This document shows, one piece after another, positions 5,787 to 5,796 of a DNA stretch of 5,796 nucleotides; the first letter of the stretch is position 1, and every line of letters begins with the position of its first letter. Location of the stretch: contig MFZI01000059.1 in assembly GCA_001789355.1 (NCBI GenBank), forward strand, positions 1 to 5,796. The letters are read 5' to 3'. Under the pieces are notes generated by a model. The model saw only the letters and a list, made by a program, of their open reading frames with translations, ran no database searches and had not been told where the DNA came from. Origin of the DNA: Candidatus Roizmanbacteria bacterium RIFCSPHIGHO2_01_FULL_39_8. Lineage in GTDB: Bacteria; Patescibacteriota; Microgenomatia; UBA1406; GWC2-37-13. Both the position numbers and the translations under genes were made by a program.

Positions 5787-5796
5787 AAACCTAGTG

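Overview
The window is a compact, AT-leaning bacterial segment (by eye about 40% G+C) with six protein genes, very short gaps and small overlaps. UGA is used as a stop (the gene at 3566-4684 ends in TGA), so the standard bacterial code fits. The economy of the layout, the two divergent GT-C membrane glycosyltransferases, the divergent TypA and the small uncharacterised proteins suggest a Patescibacteria/CPR-type genome, perhaps Microgenomates. This is an impression: the window holds no rRNA, ribosomal protein or other decisive marker.

Left part (1-1528, + strand): the 3' part of an ArnT/PMT-like GT-C glycosyltransferase enters from the left edge. After a 16-nt gap comes a 76-aa zinc-ribbon protein with the clearest Shine-Dalgarno site in the window. 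Middle (1529-3355, - strand): typA/bipA, a translational GTPase, runs towards the zinc-ribbon gene, and the two stop codons abut with no intergenic base. Divergent region (3356-3565, 210 bp): a 108-bp imperfect palindrome (3364-3471) lies just upstream of typA, inside its predicted leader. It is followed by a small inverted repeat and by an AT-rich stretch with -10-like boxes facing both ways. Right part (3566-5786, + strand): a second GT-C type membrane glycosyltransferase, a 64-aa protein that looks like a minimal HypC, and an EamA/DMT transporter form a tight operon (12-nt gap, then a 14-nt overlap). A consensus extended -10 sits at the first junction.

Taken together, the + strand genes point to envelope glycan assembly (two lipid-linked-sugar glycosyltransferases) and transport, and typA is a conserved ribosome-associated gene between them. 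Most of the window is ordinary. The parts most worth a second look are the long palindrome in the typA leader, the HypC-like protein in a non-hydrogenase context, and the apparently leaderless promoter in front of it. No tRNA, rRNA, CRISPR array, insertion sequence or transposase was seen.
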